The position numbers and the translations under genes were made by a program. The notes under the pieces are model-generated. The model did no database searches. It was given only the letters and a program-made list of their open reading frames with translations, and was not told where the DNA came from. Positions 7,429 to 17,652 of a stretch of 64,000 bases of DNA are shown here, piece after piece. Position 1 is the first letter of the stretch. Every line of letters begins with the position of its first letter. Source of the DNA: CAYSWV01 sp964434865 (GTDB taxonomy: Bacteria; Cyanobacteriota; Cyanobacteriia; Thermostichales; Thermostichaceae); assembly GCA_964434865.1 (NCBI GenBank), contig CAYSWV010000024.1, positions 5,113-69,112 of the forward strand. Reading direction: 5' to 3'.

Positions 7429-8376
7429 ATGGGGGGTAACACTCTGATCCTTGGGATGGTTTCCCTTGGAATAGTCACGGGCTGTTTAGAGGGAGCCACA
7501 GCAGCTAAGCTACAGCCTAAGGTGGTTTCAACTAGTACGATGATTGCCGATTGGACCGAGCAGATTGGTGGCGATCAGATTGACCACACAGGTATTTTAG
7601 AGCCAGGTGTGGATCCTCACATTTATGAGCCTGTTCCTGCAGACTCTATTGCTTTTGAACAAGCTCAGCTGATCTTTTACAACGGCTATAACCTTGAGCC
7701 AGCTTTAATCAAACAAATTAACGCTGTTGGCCAAGCCGCTCAAAAAGTGGCCCTGGCAGAACTGATTCAACCCTTAGTCTCAGAGTATGAAGACCGTCCT
7801 GAACCTGATCCTCATGTTTGGGGGGATGTTGAGAATGTGATTCCCATGGTTTATGGTATTCGTGATGCTTTGATCGAAGTGGCCCCCGATCATGAAACCG
7901 TGTTTAGAGCTAATGCCGCTGCACTGGTCAGCGATCTCCAACTTCTAGATGGTTGGGTAGGCCAACAGATTCAAACTATCCCTGAGTCCAATCGTATTTT
8001 GATCACCACTCATGATGCTTTTGAATACTACATCAGGGCCTATGGACTTCAATCTGGGGGCACTTTAATTGGTATCAGTACTGAAGAACAACCTAGTGCT
8101 CAAACAGTAGCCAGATTAGCTGATCAGATTAAGACCACTGGTGTTCCGGCTATTTTTGCTGAAACAACCATCAATCCTGCCTTGATCAGAACCGTTGCAG
8201 AAGAAGCAGGTGTGACCTTAGCCGAGAGAGAACTCTATTCTGATTCTCTGGGAGAAGCCGGCAGCGAAGCCGATAGCTATATCAACATGATCATTGCCAA
8301 TACCAGAACAATTGTTGAGGCCTTGGGGGGTACTTTTAATAACTTTGAGACCAGTCATGGAGCCGCTGACAAATAA
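7429..8376 (+). CDS. Zn/Mn ABC transporter substrate-binding lipoprotein (TroA/ZnuA/MntC family)
   Basis: A 315-residue periplasmic metal-binding protein. It begins with a hydrophobic signal and a plausible lipobox, VTGC (Cys19). The four metal ligands of the cluster A-I family are visible: His64 in DPHIYEPVP, His129 in DPHVWGD, His195 in TTHDAFEYY and Asp272 in LYSDSLGE. The His-His-His-Asp set is that of TroA, which takes Zn or Mn. Classical Mn-specific MntC/PsaA has Glu at the third place, and there is no His-rich loop, so metal choice is open. The start is fixed by AAAGGA 8 nt upstream and an in-frame stop at 7402. No ATPase or permease is adjacent; likely partners are at 45981-47722 and share the upstream element. 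Confidence 0.9.
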   Translation: MGGNTLILGMVSLGIVTGCLEGATAAKLQPKVVSTSTMIADWTEQIGGDQIDHTGILEPGVDPHIYEPVPADSIAFEQAQLIFYNGYNLEPALIKQINAVGQAAQKVALAELIQPLVSEYEDRPEPDPHVWGDVENVIPMVYGIRDALIEVAPDHETVFRANAAALVSDLQLLDGWVGQQIQTIPESNRILITTHDAFEYYIRAYGLQSGGTLIGISTEEQPSAQTVARLADQIKTTGVPAIFAETTINPALIRTVAEEAGVTLAERELYSDSLGEAGSEADSYINMIIANTRTIVEALGGTFNNFETSHGAADK

Positions 8377-8416
8377 CTGACTCGATCGAATAGCTGGTTA
8401 GGATTTCAATCTCAAC

Positions 8417-10630
8417 TCAGGGTATGTAAAATAAAGCCGCTCGGACTAAACGGATCTCATCATAGCTGTAGCTTTCTCCTACCAGTTCTTGAATTTGGGT
8501 GAGGCTACTTGGATCATGTAGGTCATAGATGGCTCTAAAGATTTTGCGTTGCCGTGCTGGTGTGACTAGAGCATCAAGATTGACATCCATACCGTTAGCC
8601 AGTAGTAGGGCCAGATGTTTGTAAATATGATTCGGTGTAAGTTGCCGTTTTTTAGCTATGGTTTCCACATCATAGCCTTGTTGATGTAAGGCAAATGTTT
8701 CAGCATAGATTGAAGTTGCAGGCGTGGGATCAGCTTGAGGGCTTGCTTGAACTGTAGGCTGAGAATCTGTCACCGATGAACTTTGGCTACTAGGGGTTTG
8801 AAGAGGTTCAATAGAATCAGACTGCTGAGTCAAATAAGCTTGAATAGCTACTAAAAACACCTGACCATATTGAGCTAGTTTTTTGTTGCCAACACCGTTT
8901 AACTGGGCAAAGGCTTCTAAGGTTACGGGTTGCTCTTGAGCCATTTCCGTCAATGTTCGATCTGAAAAGACCATAAACGGAGGGACAGCTTGTTGATCAG
9001 CTAGACGTTTCCGTAATTTTCGCAGAGCTTGAAAGAGATCGTCATCTCCCGTTTCGGCAGAGGGTGATAGTTTAATCGACTCCAAACGCTCTTGGTCTAG
9101 CTTGGGTACTTGAACGGTGTGATCCCCTTTTAGTACGGCCATACTTTGATCGTTAAGCGACAATATGGGGAATCCATCTAAACTTTCAGTGACTAGACCT
9201 TGCTGGAGTAGGGATCTCCCCAGCTTTTGCCAGGCTTTAGAACTGAGATCTTGACCAATGCCATAGGTGGAGAGCTGATCATGTTTGAGGTCTAACAGTC
9301 GTTGATCTTTGGCACCTCGTAGGACATCAATAATATGCTTCATGCCAAATCGTTGTTGACATCGGTAGACACACGATAGAAACTTTTGAGCTTCAATGGT
9401 TCGATCTTCAAGTTCAACAGGATCGAGGCAGTTATCACAATTTTGGCAGTTGGACTCTATAACCCTTTCTGAAAAGTAAGCCAGCAATAAGTGACGACGG
9501 CAAAGATGGCTGGTGGCATAATCTATCATTAGCCGCAGCTGTTGCCGAGCAATTCGTTGGTCTTGAGGATCCGTTTTTTGAGAGATTAAGTATTCCACTT
9601 TGCCTCGATCCCCAGCACTGTAAAACATAATACAGTTAGCAGCTAGCCCATCCCGCCCAGCCCGGCCAGATTCTTGATAGTAATGCTCCATGGTTTTGGG
9701 CAAATCGTAGTGGATCACCAGTCGGACATCTGGCTTATTAATTCCCATCCCAAAGGCAACTGTCGCTACCATAACCTGGACTTGATCTCGAATAAATTGA
9801 GTTTGATGAAACTGTCGATCTTCAGCGGCCAATCCAGCATGATAAGGCAAAGCAGGAATGCCTTGAGTAGTTAAGTAAGTTGCTAATTTTTCAACACTGG
9901 CACGACTTTGGCTATAGATAATGGCTGAGCCAGAGTCACGGGATCGCAACATATCAACTATATCTAGATCAGTTTGCTTAGATTTGGGTTTAACAGCATA
10001 GTACAAATTAGGCCGATTAAAGCTGGCAATATATTCAAAGGGGTGCTGCAGATCGAGTTGCTGCTTAATATCAGCTCTAACCCGATCGGTTGCTGTCGCC
10101 GTTAATGCCGTAACAGGTAGCCCTTGAAGGCGATGTCTCACTTGCCGGAGCTGGCGGTACTCAGGCCGAAAATCATGACCCCAATCTGAAATACAGTGAG
10201 CTTCATCAACTACTAAACGAGGGATCCCTTGTTGTTGGTTTAACTGGTCTATAAATGGCCAAAAGTCTTCTTGTAAGAGGCGTTCGGGAGCAATATAAAG
10301 AAGCTTATAATCACCGTAGAGTAGTCCTTGTTCCCGTGCTCGTTGTTCATTAGGCCTCAAAGTACTGTTTAAATAGGTGGCCGGGATGTCATTATTCTTG
10401 AGATCTAACACCTGATCTTCCATGAGAGCAATTAGAGGGGAAACCACTAAAGTCACCCCTTGGGCCATAACAGCGGGTAACTGATAGCACAAGGACTTAC
10501 CGCCACCAGTTGGCATCAAAACTAACAGATCTCGAGCCTGCAGCGCTTGGTCGATAATCTCAGCTTGACCGGGGCGAAACTGGTCGTAACCAAAATAATG
10601 CTTCAGAGCTTGAATAGGAGCAGATATCAT
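8417..10630 (-). CDS. recQ: ATP-dependent DNA helicase RecQ
   Basis: A 3'-5' superfamily 2 helicase for recombination and fork repair. Walker A PTGGGKSLCYQLPA is near residues 38-50, DEAHCISDWGHDFRPEY near 138, and a helicase C domain carries QESGRAGRDG. A zinc-binding cysteine cluster lies around 377-403 (CQNCDNCLDP), followed by an RQC winged-helix region and an HRDC domain at ~530-600 (LNGVGNKKLAQYG). After a Ser/Gln/Thr-rich linker, a C-terminal helix-turn-helix segment is seen at ~640-690 (HQQGYDVETIAKKRQLTPNH). I start at ATG 10630; a GTG lies one codon upstream. It is divergent from lysS across about 120 bp. Confidence 0.95.
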   Translation of the reverse strand: MISAPIQALKHYFGYDQFRPGQAEIIDQALQARDLLVLMPTGGGKSLCYQLPAVMAQGVTLVVSPLIALMEDQVLDLKNNDIPATYLNSTLRPNEQRAREQGLLYGDYKLLYIAPERLLQEDFWPFIDQLNQQQGIPRLVVDEAHCISDWGHDFRPEYRQLRQVRHRLQGLPVTALTATATDRVRADIKQQLDLQHPFEYIASFNRPNLYYAVKPKSKQTDLDIVDMLRSRDSGSAIIYSQSRASVEKLATYLTTQGIPALPYHAGLAAEDRQFHQTQFIRDQVQVMVATVAFGMGINKPDVRLVIHYDLPKTMEHYYQESGRAGRDGLAANCIMFYSAGDRGKVEYLISQKTDPQDQRIARQQLRLMIDYATSHLCRRHLLLAYFSERVIESNCQNCDNCLDPVELEDRTIEAQKFLSCVYRCQQRFGMKHIIDVLRGAKDQRLLDLKHDQLSTYGIGQDLSSKAWQKLGRSLLQQGLVTESLDGFPILSLNDQSMAVLKGDHTVQVPKLDQERLESIKLSPSAETGDDDLFQALRKLRKRLADQQAVPPFMVFSDRTLTEMAQEQPVTLEAFAQLNGVGNKKLAQYGQVFLVAIQAYLTQQSDSIEPLQTPSSQSSSVTDSQPTVQASPQADPTPATSIYAETFALHQQGYDVETIAKKRQLTPNHIYKHLALLLANGMDVNLDALVTPARQRKIFRAIYDLHDPSSLTQIQELVGESYSYDEIRLVRAALFYIP

Positions 10631-10748
10631 CACTTCAGATCAACCCAACACTAGTTCTATCAAAAGCAATTCAACTCCAATTGGCAATACATCAGTCATC
10701 GCCTACACTACTAAAGGCTCAGCCTTAGACTCTATTCTGATTGATCTC

Positions 10749-12257
10749 ATGTCGACAACACCTGCCAATGATGACGATTTACGCTCAGCCCGCCTCCAGA
10801 AAGTCCAGGAGTTACGAGATCAGGGCCTCGATCCATATGCCTATCGCTATGATGTCACTCATCTGGCGCAAACTCTTCAACAGGAGCATGAAAGCTTGGC
10901 CGCTGGGGTGGAGTTGCCGGATGTTACCGTTGCTGTAGCGGGTCGGATCCGGGCGCGGCGTGTCTTTGGCAAGTTAGCCTTTTTCACCATTCAAGATCGT
11001 TCTGGCAGTATTCAGTTGTACTTAGACAAAAAACATATGAGCCAGACCATGAGTCCTGAGGCCTTCGAAACCGTGAAAAAGCTAACGGATGTTGGGGATT
11101 GGATTGGGGCTACGGGTACTCTGAAGCGTACTGATAAAGGTGAGCTTTCTGTTGTGGTTAATGTTTACCAGATCTTAACTAAATCGCTATTGCCCCTTCC
11201 CGATAAATGGCATGGCTTGAAAGACGTTGAAAAGCGCTATCGCCAACGCTATGTGGATTTGATTGTCAATCCTGAAGTCACCAAGGCTCTTCAGGGTCGG
11301 GCTCAGATTATTCAATCGATTCGCAAAACCTTAGAAGATAGAGATTTTATTGAAATTGAAACTCCGGTACTACAAGCCATTCCTGGGGGGGCTGAAGCTC
11401 GACCTTTTGTAACCCATCACAATACTCTAGATCTGAATCTCTACCTTCGGATTGCAACAGAACTGTATTTGAAGCGGCTAGTGGTCGGCGGTATTGAACG
11501 TGTCTATGAGATCGGACGTGTGTTTCGAAATGAGGGCATTTCCACCCGACATAATCCTGAATTCACGTCACTGGAGGTGTATCAGGCCTATGCAGACTAT
11601 CAGGATATGATGACCCTTACAGAAACGATCATTACGGCTGCTGCTCTAGCTGTGAATCACTCTCTAACCATTACTTATCAGGGGTTGGCGGTAGACTTAA
11701 CGCCCCCTTGGCGACGAGCTACGATGCATGAACTGGTCCAAGAAGTCACTGGTCTTGATTTTAGTCAATTTAGTGATCTAGAAGTAGCTCAAGCGGCTGT
11801 CGCTGATTTGAGGCTTCCTGGGATCAAAGAGTGTCAATCGATTGGCCTGATCTTAGTCAACGTTTTTGAAAATCTCTGTGAAGAAAAGTTACAACAGCCT
11901 ACCTTTGTCTTAGACTTTCCCGTAGAAAATTCTCCTCTAACTCGGCCTCATCGGCGTAAGTCGGGTCTGGTGGAACGCTTTGAACTTTATATTACTGGCC
12001 GTGAGCTCGCTAACAGCTACTCGGAGTTAACTGATCCTATAGATCAAAGACAACGGTTGGAACAGCAAGCCGCCCTCAAAGCTGCTGGTGATGAAGAAGC
12101 TCACTTTTTAGACGAAGACTTTATCACGGCTCTTGAATATGGTTTACCTCCCACCGGAGGCATGGGGTTGGGGATTGATCGCCTGGCCATGTTATTGCTT
12201 GATGCTCCTAGTATCCGAGATGTGATCGCTTTCCCTCTCTTAAAGCCTGAAAGTTAA
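10749..12257 (+). CDS. lysS: Lysyl-tRNA synthetase, class II
   Basis: Charges tRNA-Lys in the cytoplasm. The 502-aa product has an N-terminal OB-fold anticodon-binding domain (VAVAGRIRARRVFGKLAFF, residues ~60-170). The class II catalytic core follows: motif 2 FRNEGISTRHNPEFTSLE near 257-275 and motif 3 GGMGLGIDRLAMLL near 469. Length and architecture are normal for bacterial LysRS. The ATG at 10749 opens MSTTPANDDDLRSARLQK, as expected for cyanobacterial forms. The gene stands alone, divergent from recQ. Confidence 0.96.
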   Translation: MSTTPANDDDLRSARLQKVQELRDQGLDPYAYRYDVTHLAQTLQQEHESLAAGVELPDVTVAVAGRIRARRVFGKLAFFTIQDRSGSIQLYLDKKHMSQTMSPEAFETVKKLTDVGDWIGATGTLKRTDKGELSVVVNVYQILTKSLLPLPDKWHGLKDVEKRYRQRYVDLIVNPEVTKALQGRAQIIQSIRKTLEDRDFIEIETPVLQAIPGGAEARPFVTHHNTLDLNLYLRIATELYLKRLVVGGIERVYEIGRVFRNEGISTRHNPEFTSLEVYQAYADYQDMMTLTETIITAAALAVNHSLTITYQGLAVDLTPPWRRATMHELVQEVTGLDFSQFSDLEVAQAAVADLRLPGIKECQSIGLILVNVFENLCEEKLQQPTFVLDFPVENSPLTRPHRRKSGLVERFELYITGRELANSYSELTDPIDQRQRLEQQAALKAAGDEEAHFLDEDFITALEYGLPPTGGMGLGIDRLAMLLLDAPSIRDVIAFPLLKPES

Positions 12258-12416
12258 TAACCTTTCAACTACTCGTGAGACTATGTAGAGCCTAAACAGA
12301 GGTTCAAAGTTAGCCTCAAAAGCGGCTACTATCAAAAACTTTATAAATTGTGAGGTTCAGATGTGGTTTTTTAGTTAGTATATGGAGATTATGAAGATGT
12401 TCTGATTAAGAAAGCT

Positions 12417-12869
12417 GTGACACGAAAACTATCCCAACCTAACTGGCAAAACTATCGCCATCTTCTGGTGATCCAAGAAGACTTTGATAATGAGATGGTT
12501 ATGCTGACAGGTCCTACCTATTCGATTGGACGTGATCCTCACAGCAGTATTGTGTTGTCAGCTAACCGTATTTCTCGCCATCATGCCATCTTGATGCGGG
12601 TCCCTCAATCGGATCATCATTCCACCTATCGGCTTATGGATGGTAATTTAGTGGGAGAACCCAGCCTTAACGGCATTGAAGTAAATGGCATTCGTTGTTA
12701 TTCCCATGATCTTCAAGATGGAGATGAAGTTGTCTTTGGCGGCTGTGTGAAAGCTTATTACTATTGGCGTGAAGTTGAAGCCAAAGCCACTATTCCTGCT
12801 GCTACCCTGCGTAGTATTCGCTTAGAACCTGTGAGTACCTGTCCTACTGTGATCATGCAAGCGTCTTAA
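12417..12869 (+). CDS. FHA domain protein
   Basis: A 150-aa cytoplasmic protein built around one forkhead-associated domain that binds phosphothreonine peptides. The signature residues are visible: YSIGRDPHSSIVL, then RISRHHA, then SLNGIEVNG. The N-terminal ~20 residues and the C-terminal ~30 lie outside the domain. The start is a GTG at 12417; the upstream ATG at 12391 is in another frame and stops quickly. In cyanobacteria such short FHA proteins are often partners of Ser/Thr kinases, but no kinase is adjacent here. Confidence 0.85.
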   Translation: MTRKLSQPNWQNYRHLLVIQEDFDNEMVMLTGPTYSIGRDPHSSIVLSANRISRHHAILMRVPQSDHHSTYRLMDGNLVGEPSLNGIEVNGIRCYSHDLQDGDEVVFGGCVKAYYYWREVEAKATIPAATLRSIRLEPVSTCPTVIMQAS

Positions 12870-12877
12870 CTTGAGGC

Positions 12878-13402
12878 TTACTGACACCCTAAAGACTGTC
12901 GTGTACTGGCTCCAGTTGTCGGGTTAGTCCCATCTGCATAGGTGCATAGATCAAGTCTATCAGCTTCATCTAACATGGCATCAGTGAAATCAGCCCCGGT
13001 AACGTCTGCGTTGTAGAGATCAGCTCGGACTAAGATAGCGCCTTCAACAATAGCATTACGCAAGTTGGCATAAGCTAAATTAGCCAGATCCAGAAAGGCC
13101 ACTGTTAGATCGGCCCCTTCAAGGTTGGCTTCGGCTAAATTGCTCTTGGATAGGGTTGCTCCTGTTAGATCGGCCCCTTCTAAGTTAGCCTGACGTAGAT
13201 TGGCACTTACAAAGGATTGTCCTGTCAACATTTGATGCGATAGATCGGCTTGAGCTAAATCAGAATTGTTGAAATTTTGAGCCCAAGCTGGTGATATTAG
13301 ACTTAAACTCAGCCCTAGAATCCCACAGCTGATCCACACGTGCCACTTCAGGACAAAGCTTCGCTTAAATGCTTGAACAACAGCAGCCACCAATGAAACC
13401 AT
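12878..13402 (-). CDS. Exported pentapeptide-repeat protein, probably thylakoid lumenal
   Basis: From ATG 13402 the product is about 174 aa. A basic N-terminus leads to a hydrophobic signal (WISCGILGLSLSLISPAWA) with a likely cut after AWA. Some 15 A(D/N)LxxA pentapeptide units follow (QANLEGADLTGATLSKSNL is representative), forming a right-handed beta-helix. The C-terminal TYADGTNPTTGASTRQSLGC with paired cysteines resembles the tail of cyanobacterial lumenal pentapeptide proteins. The frame extends to 13471, but the extra residues lack coding character. It converges with the FHA gene, with only 8 bp between stops. Function is unknown. Confidence 0.82.
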   Translation of the reverse strand: MVSLVAAVVQAFKRSFVLKWHVWISCGILGLSLSLISPAWAQNFNNSDLAQADLSHQMLTGQSFVSANLRQANLEGADLTGATLSKSNLAEANLEGADLTVAFLDLANLAYANLRNAIVEGAILVRADLYNADVTGADFTDAMLDEADRLDLCTYADGTNPTTGASTRQSLGCQ

Positions 13403-13596
13403 TTTTATTAACCTAACTTGTGAGTCATTATGCTTTCGACCTGTTGAGCTGACTGTACCAGCTGAGGTCAACTTGCGAATGAGATTATTGTAAGAAGTCC
13501 CATCGGTCTGTTGATCATCAAACTATGACGAAATATTGCATTTTGTTAACGACTCTCTAGATTTTCTTAGTGAAGGTCAGATTCTCTGGTAGAACG

Positions 13597-13630
13597 AAGT
13601 TCAGACTGGGGCAAAGTTCAGACTGGGGCA
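13597..13630 (+). repeat. 17-bp perfect tandem duplication in the chlH promoter region
   Basis: AAGTTCAGACTGGGGCA occurs twice in succession, at 13597-13613 and 13614-13630, without mismatch. TAATAC follows at 13631-13636 and may be a -10 element, so the copy next to it could carry or displace the -35 region. The chlH start is 54 bp further on. Confidence 0.85.
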
Positions 13631-13683
13631 TAATACCTAGCTCAGCCTTAGTCGATCATTACGTTGCATAGGGAGCCTGTTGC

Positions 13684-16600
13684 ATGTTCACCCTGACCAA
13701 ACCATCTGTCCGTCATATTGTCCCTAAAGAACTTAACAATCGGGTCTTAATAAAGGTGGTTTACGTGGTGCTGGAGCCTCAATATCAGAGTGCTTTAACA
13801 GCTGCGGTTGAGTCGATCAATGCCCATCATCCTCAGCTGGCTGTAGAGATCAATGGTTATATTTTAGAAGAACTGCGCGATGCGGAAACCTGTGAGGCTT
13901 TTAAGCAGGATATTGCAACAGCCACTATCTTTATTGGATCACTAATTTTTATTGAAGATTTGGCAGATAAAGTGGTTGAAGCTGTAGCTCCACATCGGGA
14001 TCGCCTTGCTGCGGCTGTTGTGTTCCCCTCTATGCCTCAAGTGATGCGGCTGAATAAACTGGGTAGCTTCTCAATGGCTCAGTTAGGGCAGTCAAAAAGT
14101 GCTATTGCTCAATTTATGCGTAAACGTAAAGAGAAGTCTGGATCATCTTTTCAAGACGGCATGCTCAAGCTTCTCCAAACTCTACCTAAGGTGCTTAAGT
14201 ATTTACCTATTGATAAGGCTCAAGATGCTCGCAACTTTATGCTGAGTTTTCAGTACTGGTTAGGTGGATCCCCTCAAAATCTAGAAAATTTCCTGCTGAT
14301 GTTAGCTGCTAAATATGTGCCAGAACTCCAGGAAACCGTCACCTTTCAAGATCCTGTCACCTACCCTGATACTGGCATCTGGCATCCCCTCGCCCCGAAG
14401 ATGTTTGAAGATGTTCATGACTATTTAGCTTGGACAGATAGTCGCAATGATTTACCTGTTGAGAATAAAGATCCCTTAGCACCTTGTGTGGGTCTAGTTT
14501 TACAACGTACACACTTGGTGACCGGCGATGATGCTCATTATGTGGCTATGGTCCAGGAATTGGAGTCTAAGGGTGCACGTGTCATTCCGGTCTTCTCAGG
14601 CGGACTCGACTTTTCTAAACCTGTCAATACTTTTTTCTGGACTAAGCCTGAGGGTAGAACCCCTTTGGTCGATACGGTGGTGTCGTTAACTGGGTTTGCT
14701 TTAGTGGGGGGTCCAGCCAAACAAGATCATCCTAAAGCCATTGAAGCATTGAAAAAACTAAACCGACCTTACATGGTGGCCCTACCTCTAGTTTTTCAAA
14801 CCACTGAAGAATGGGAAGATAGTGATCTCGGTCTCCATCCCGTGCAGGTGGCTTTACAAATTGCGTTGCCTGAATTAGACGGCGCTTTAGATCCGATTAT
14901 TCTGTCAGGACGGGATAGTGCCACTGGTAAAGCCATTGCCCTTCAGGATCGGATTGAACTGATTGTGGAACGGGCGATGAAGTGGGCCAATCTGCGCAAA
15001 AAGCCAAAGTTAGAAAAGAAAATTGCGATCACGATCTTTAGCTTTCCCCCTGATAAGGGTAATGTAGGGACAGCAGCTTACTTAGATGTCTTTTCTTCAA
15101 TCTATAAAGTTGTTGAAGCCTTGAAGGGAAATGGCTACGACGTGCAAGGGTTGCCAGAGTCTTCAGAGCAGCTTATGAACGAGATCCTACATGATGCTCA
15201 AGCCCAGTATGCCACCCCTGAGTTAAACATTGCGGCTCGGATCCCTATTCAAGAATATGAACAGTTAACCCCCTATTACAAAGGCATTGAAGCCTATTGG
15301 GGCCCCGCGCCAGGTGAACTCAACACTGATGGTCAATCGATGCTGGTGTACGGTAAGCACTATGGCAATGTGTTTGTAGGGGTGCAGCCCACATTTGGCT
15401 ATGAAGGCGATCCTATGAGGCTATTGTTTTCTCGCTCAGCCAGTCCTCATCATGGGTTTGCTGCTTATTACACCTACTTAGAGCAAATTTGGAAAGCAGA
15501 TGCTGTGCTTCATTTTGGTACCCATGGATCTTTGGAATTCATGCCAGGTAAGCAGATTGGGATGTCAGGGGAATGCTATCCCGACAACTTAATTGCATCT
15601 ATCCCTAATTTGTACTACTACGCAGCCAATAACCCATCAGAAGCCACGATTGCCAAGCGGCGAGGTTATGCTTGTACTATTAGCTACCTTACTCCTCCAG
15701 CTGAAAATGCAGGCCTCTATAAAGGTTTAAAAGAGCTACGGGATCTAGTGGGATCTTATCAAACCTTGCGTGAGGGGAATCGCGGGGTCCAAATTGTTAA
15801 CAGCATTATGGATAAGGCTCGCCTGGTCAACCTCGATCAAGATGTCAACTTGCCTGACACTGATGCTCAAGATCTCAACTTGGATCAACGAGATACCGTA
15901 GTGGGTCAAATCTATAACAAGTTGATGGAAATTGAATCCCGATTATTACCGTGTGGTCTTCATGTGATCGGGGCTCCTCCAACCTCAGAAGAAGCAGTAG
16001 CCACACTGGTTAGTATTGCCAGCATTGATCGACCTGAAGAGGGGATTGTGGGGTTACCCCGGATTATTTGCCAGAGTTTAGGTCAAGATATTGATCAGGT
16101 TTATCGAGGTCGGGATCGGGGACGTCTGCCTGATGTTGAATTGCTAGATCAGATCAATCAAGCCTGCCAGAAAGCGGTTTCAGCTCTAGTGCAAGAACAA
16201 ACAGATGCTGAAGGACGTGTGTCTAATGTCTCACGACTCAACTTTTTCAATATGGGTCGGTCCGCACCTTGGTTAAAAGCATTGAAAGATGCTGGCTATG
16301 CTACTGTCGATCCTGATCTCCTCAAACCTTTGTTTGAATTTTTAGAAGATTGTCTGAAGCAAGTGACTGCAGATCATGAACTGGGATCATTGTTGCGAGC
16401 TTTAGAAGGGGATTATATTTTGCCTGGACCGGGTGGTGATCCGATTCGAAACCCAGGGGTACTGCCCACCGGTAAAAACATTCATGCCCTAGATCCTCAA
16501 GCTATTCCTACAGCGGCTGCCATCCAATCCGCACAGGTTGTGGTTGATCGATTACTAGAACGTGAATGCTCTCTAAATGGGGGCGAGTGGCCTGAAAGTA

Positions 16601-17652
16601 TCGCCGTTGTCCTTTGGGGAACTGACAATATTAAAACCTACGGGGAATCGTTGGCGCAGGTGCTGTGTATGTTAGGCGTACGACCCATGCCAGACTCTTT
16701 AGGTCGAGTCAATAAGCTAGAGCTGATCTCATTGAGTGAGTTAGGTCGGCCTCGGGTTGATGTCGTGGTTAATTGCTCAGGTGTATTCCGTGATCTCTTT
16801 GTCAATCAGATGGACTTAATTGATCGGGCTGTCAAGCTTTGTGCTGAAGCTGATGAACCTCTTGAGCAAAACTATGTGCGCAAGCATGCTCTGGCTCAGT
16901 CTGAAGAGTTAGGGATTAGCCTGCGTCAAGCTGCTACCCGAGTATTCTCTAATGCTTCAGGATCTTATGCTGCCAACGTCAACTTGGCTGTTGAAAACAG
17001 TAGCTGGGAAGAAGAGACTGAACTACGCGAGATGTACCTAAGCCGTAAAAGTTTTGCCTTTGGGAGTGAGTTAAATAATCAAGCAGCGCGTCAGATCTAT
17101 GAATCATCCTTGAAAAAAGTAGATATGACCTTCCAAAATCTGGATTCCTCTGAGATCAGCTTGACTGATGTGAGCCATTATTTTGATTCTGATCCCACCA
17201 AAGTGGTAGAAAGTCTGCGAGGGGATGGTAAGCGGCCCGCTTCTTATATGGCTGATACCACCACACCGAATGCTCAGATTCGGACTCTATCTGAAACGGT
17301 ACGGCTAGATGCTCGGACTAAGCTCTTAAATCCCAAATGGTATGAGGGTATGCTCAAGCACGGGTATGAAGGGGTGCGTGAGATCTCTAAGCGCTTGGTG
17401 AATACGTCAGGGTGGTCTGCTACTGCTGGAGCGGTTGACAATTGGGTCTATGAAGAAACCAACGAAACCTTCATTAATGATGAGGCGATGCGAGAACGGT
17501 TGATGAACTTAAATCCTCATTCGTTCCGTAAGATTGTTGGTTCTTTGTTAGAAGTTAATGGTCGTGGCTACTGGCAAACTAGTGAAGAAAACCTTGATCG
17601 TCTGAGAGAGCTATACGAAGAGCTTGAAGATCGGATTGAAGGTGTGGGATAA
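13684..17652 (+). CDS. chlH: Magnesium chelatase subunit H
   Basis: ChlH binds protoporphyrin IX and, with ChlI and ChlD, inserts Mg2+ in the first committed step of chlorophyll synthesis. The 1322-residue product is full length for ChlH/BchH. The CobN/Mg-chelatase core motif HFGTHGSLEFMPGKQIG is near residue 610, and the N-terminal ~200 residues match the ChlH head domain (VVYVVLEPQYQSALTAAVE). The ATG at 13684 follows GGGAGCC. The gene is monocistronic by context, with about 430 bp of non-coding DNA downstream. A tandem duplication sits in its promoter region. No frameshift is seen. Confidence 0.98.
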   Translation: MFTLTKPSVRHIVPKELNNRVLIKVVYVVLEPQYQSALTAAVESINAHHPQLAVEINGYILEELRDAETCEAFKQDIATATIFIGSLIFIEDLADKVVEAVAPHRDRLAAAVVFPSMPQVMRLNKLGSFSMAQLGQSKSAIAQFMRKRKEKSGSSFQDGMLKLLQTLPKVLKYLPIDKAQDARNFMLSFQYWLGGSPQNLENFLLMLAAKYVPELQETVTFQDPVTYPDTGIWHPLAPKMFEDVHDYLAWTDSRNDLPVENKDPLAPCVGLVLQRTHLVTGDDAHYVAMVQELESKGARVIPVFSGGLDFSKPVNTFFWTKPEGRTPLVDTVVSLTGFALVGGPAKQDHPKAIEALKKLNRPYMVALPLVFQTTEEWEDSDLGLHPVQVALQIALPELDGALDPIILSGRDSATGKAIALQDRIELIVERAMKWANLRKKPKLEKKIAITIFSFPPDKGNVGTAAYLDVFSSIYKVVEALKGNGYDVQGLPESSEQLMNEILHDAQAQYATPELNIAARIPIQEYEQLTPYYKGIEAYWGPAPGELNTDGQSMLVYGKHYGNVFVGVQPTFGYEGDPMRLLFSRSASPHHGFAAYYTYLEQIWKADAVLHFGTHGSLEFMPGKQIGMSGECYPDNLIASIPNLYYYAANNPSEATIAKRRGYACTISYLTPPAENAGLYKGLKELRDLVGSYQTLREGNRGVQIVNSIMDKARLVNLDQDVNLPDTDAQDLNLDQRDTVVGQIYNKLMEIESRLLPCGLHVIGAPPTSEEAVATLVSIASIDRPEEGIVGLPRIICQSLGQDIDQVYRGRDRGRLPDVELLDQINQACQKAVSALVQEQTDAEGRVSNVSRLNFFNMGRSAPWLKALKDAGYATVDPDLLKPLFEFLEDCLKQVTADHELGSLLRALEGDYILPGPGGDPIRNPGVLPTGKNIHALDPQAIPTAAAIQSAQVVVDRLLERECSLNGGEWPESIAVVLWGTDNIKTYGESLAQVLCMLGVRPMPDSLGRVNKLELISLSELGRPRVDVVVNCSGVFRDLFVNQMDLIDRAVKLCAEADEPLEQNYVRKHALAQSEELGISLRQAATRVFSNASGSYAANVNLAVENSSWEEETELREMYLSRKSFAFGSELNNQAARQIYESSLKKVDMTFQNLDSSEISLTDVSHYFDSDPTKVVESLRGDGKRPASYMADTTTPNAQIRTLSETVRLDARTKLLNPKWYEGMLKHGYEGVREISKRLVNTSGWSATAGAVDNWVYEETNETFINDEAMRERLMNLNPHSFRKIVGSLLEVNGRGYWQTSEENLDRLRELYEELEDRIEGVG

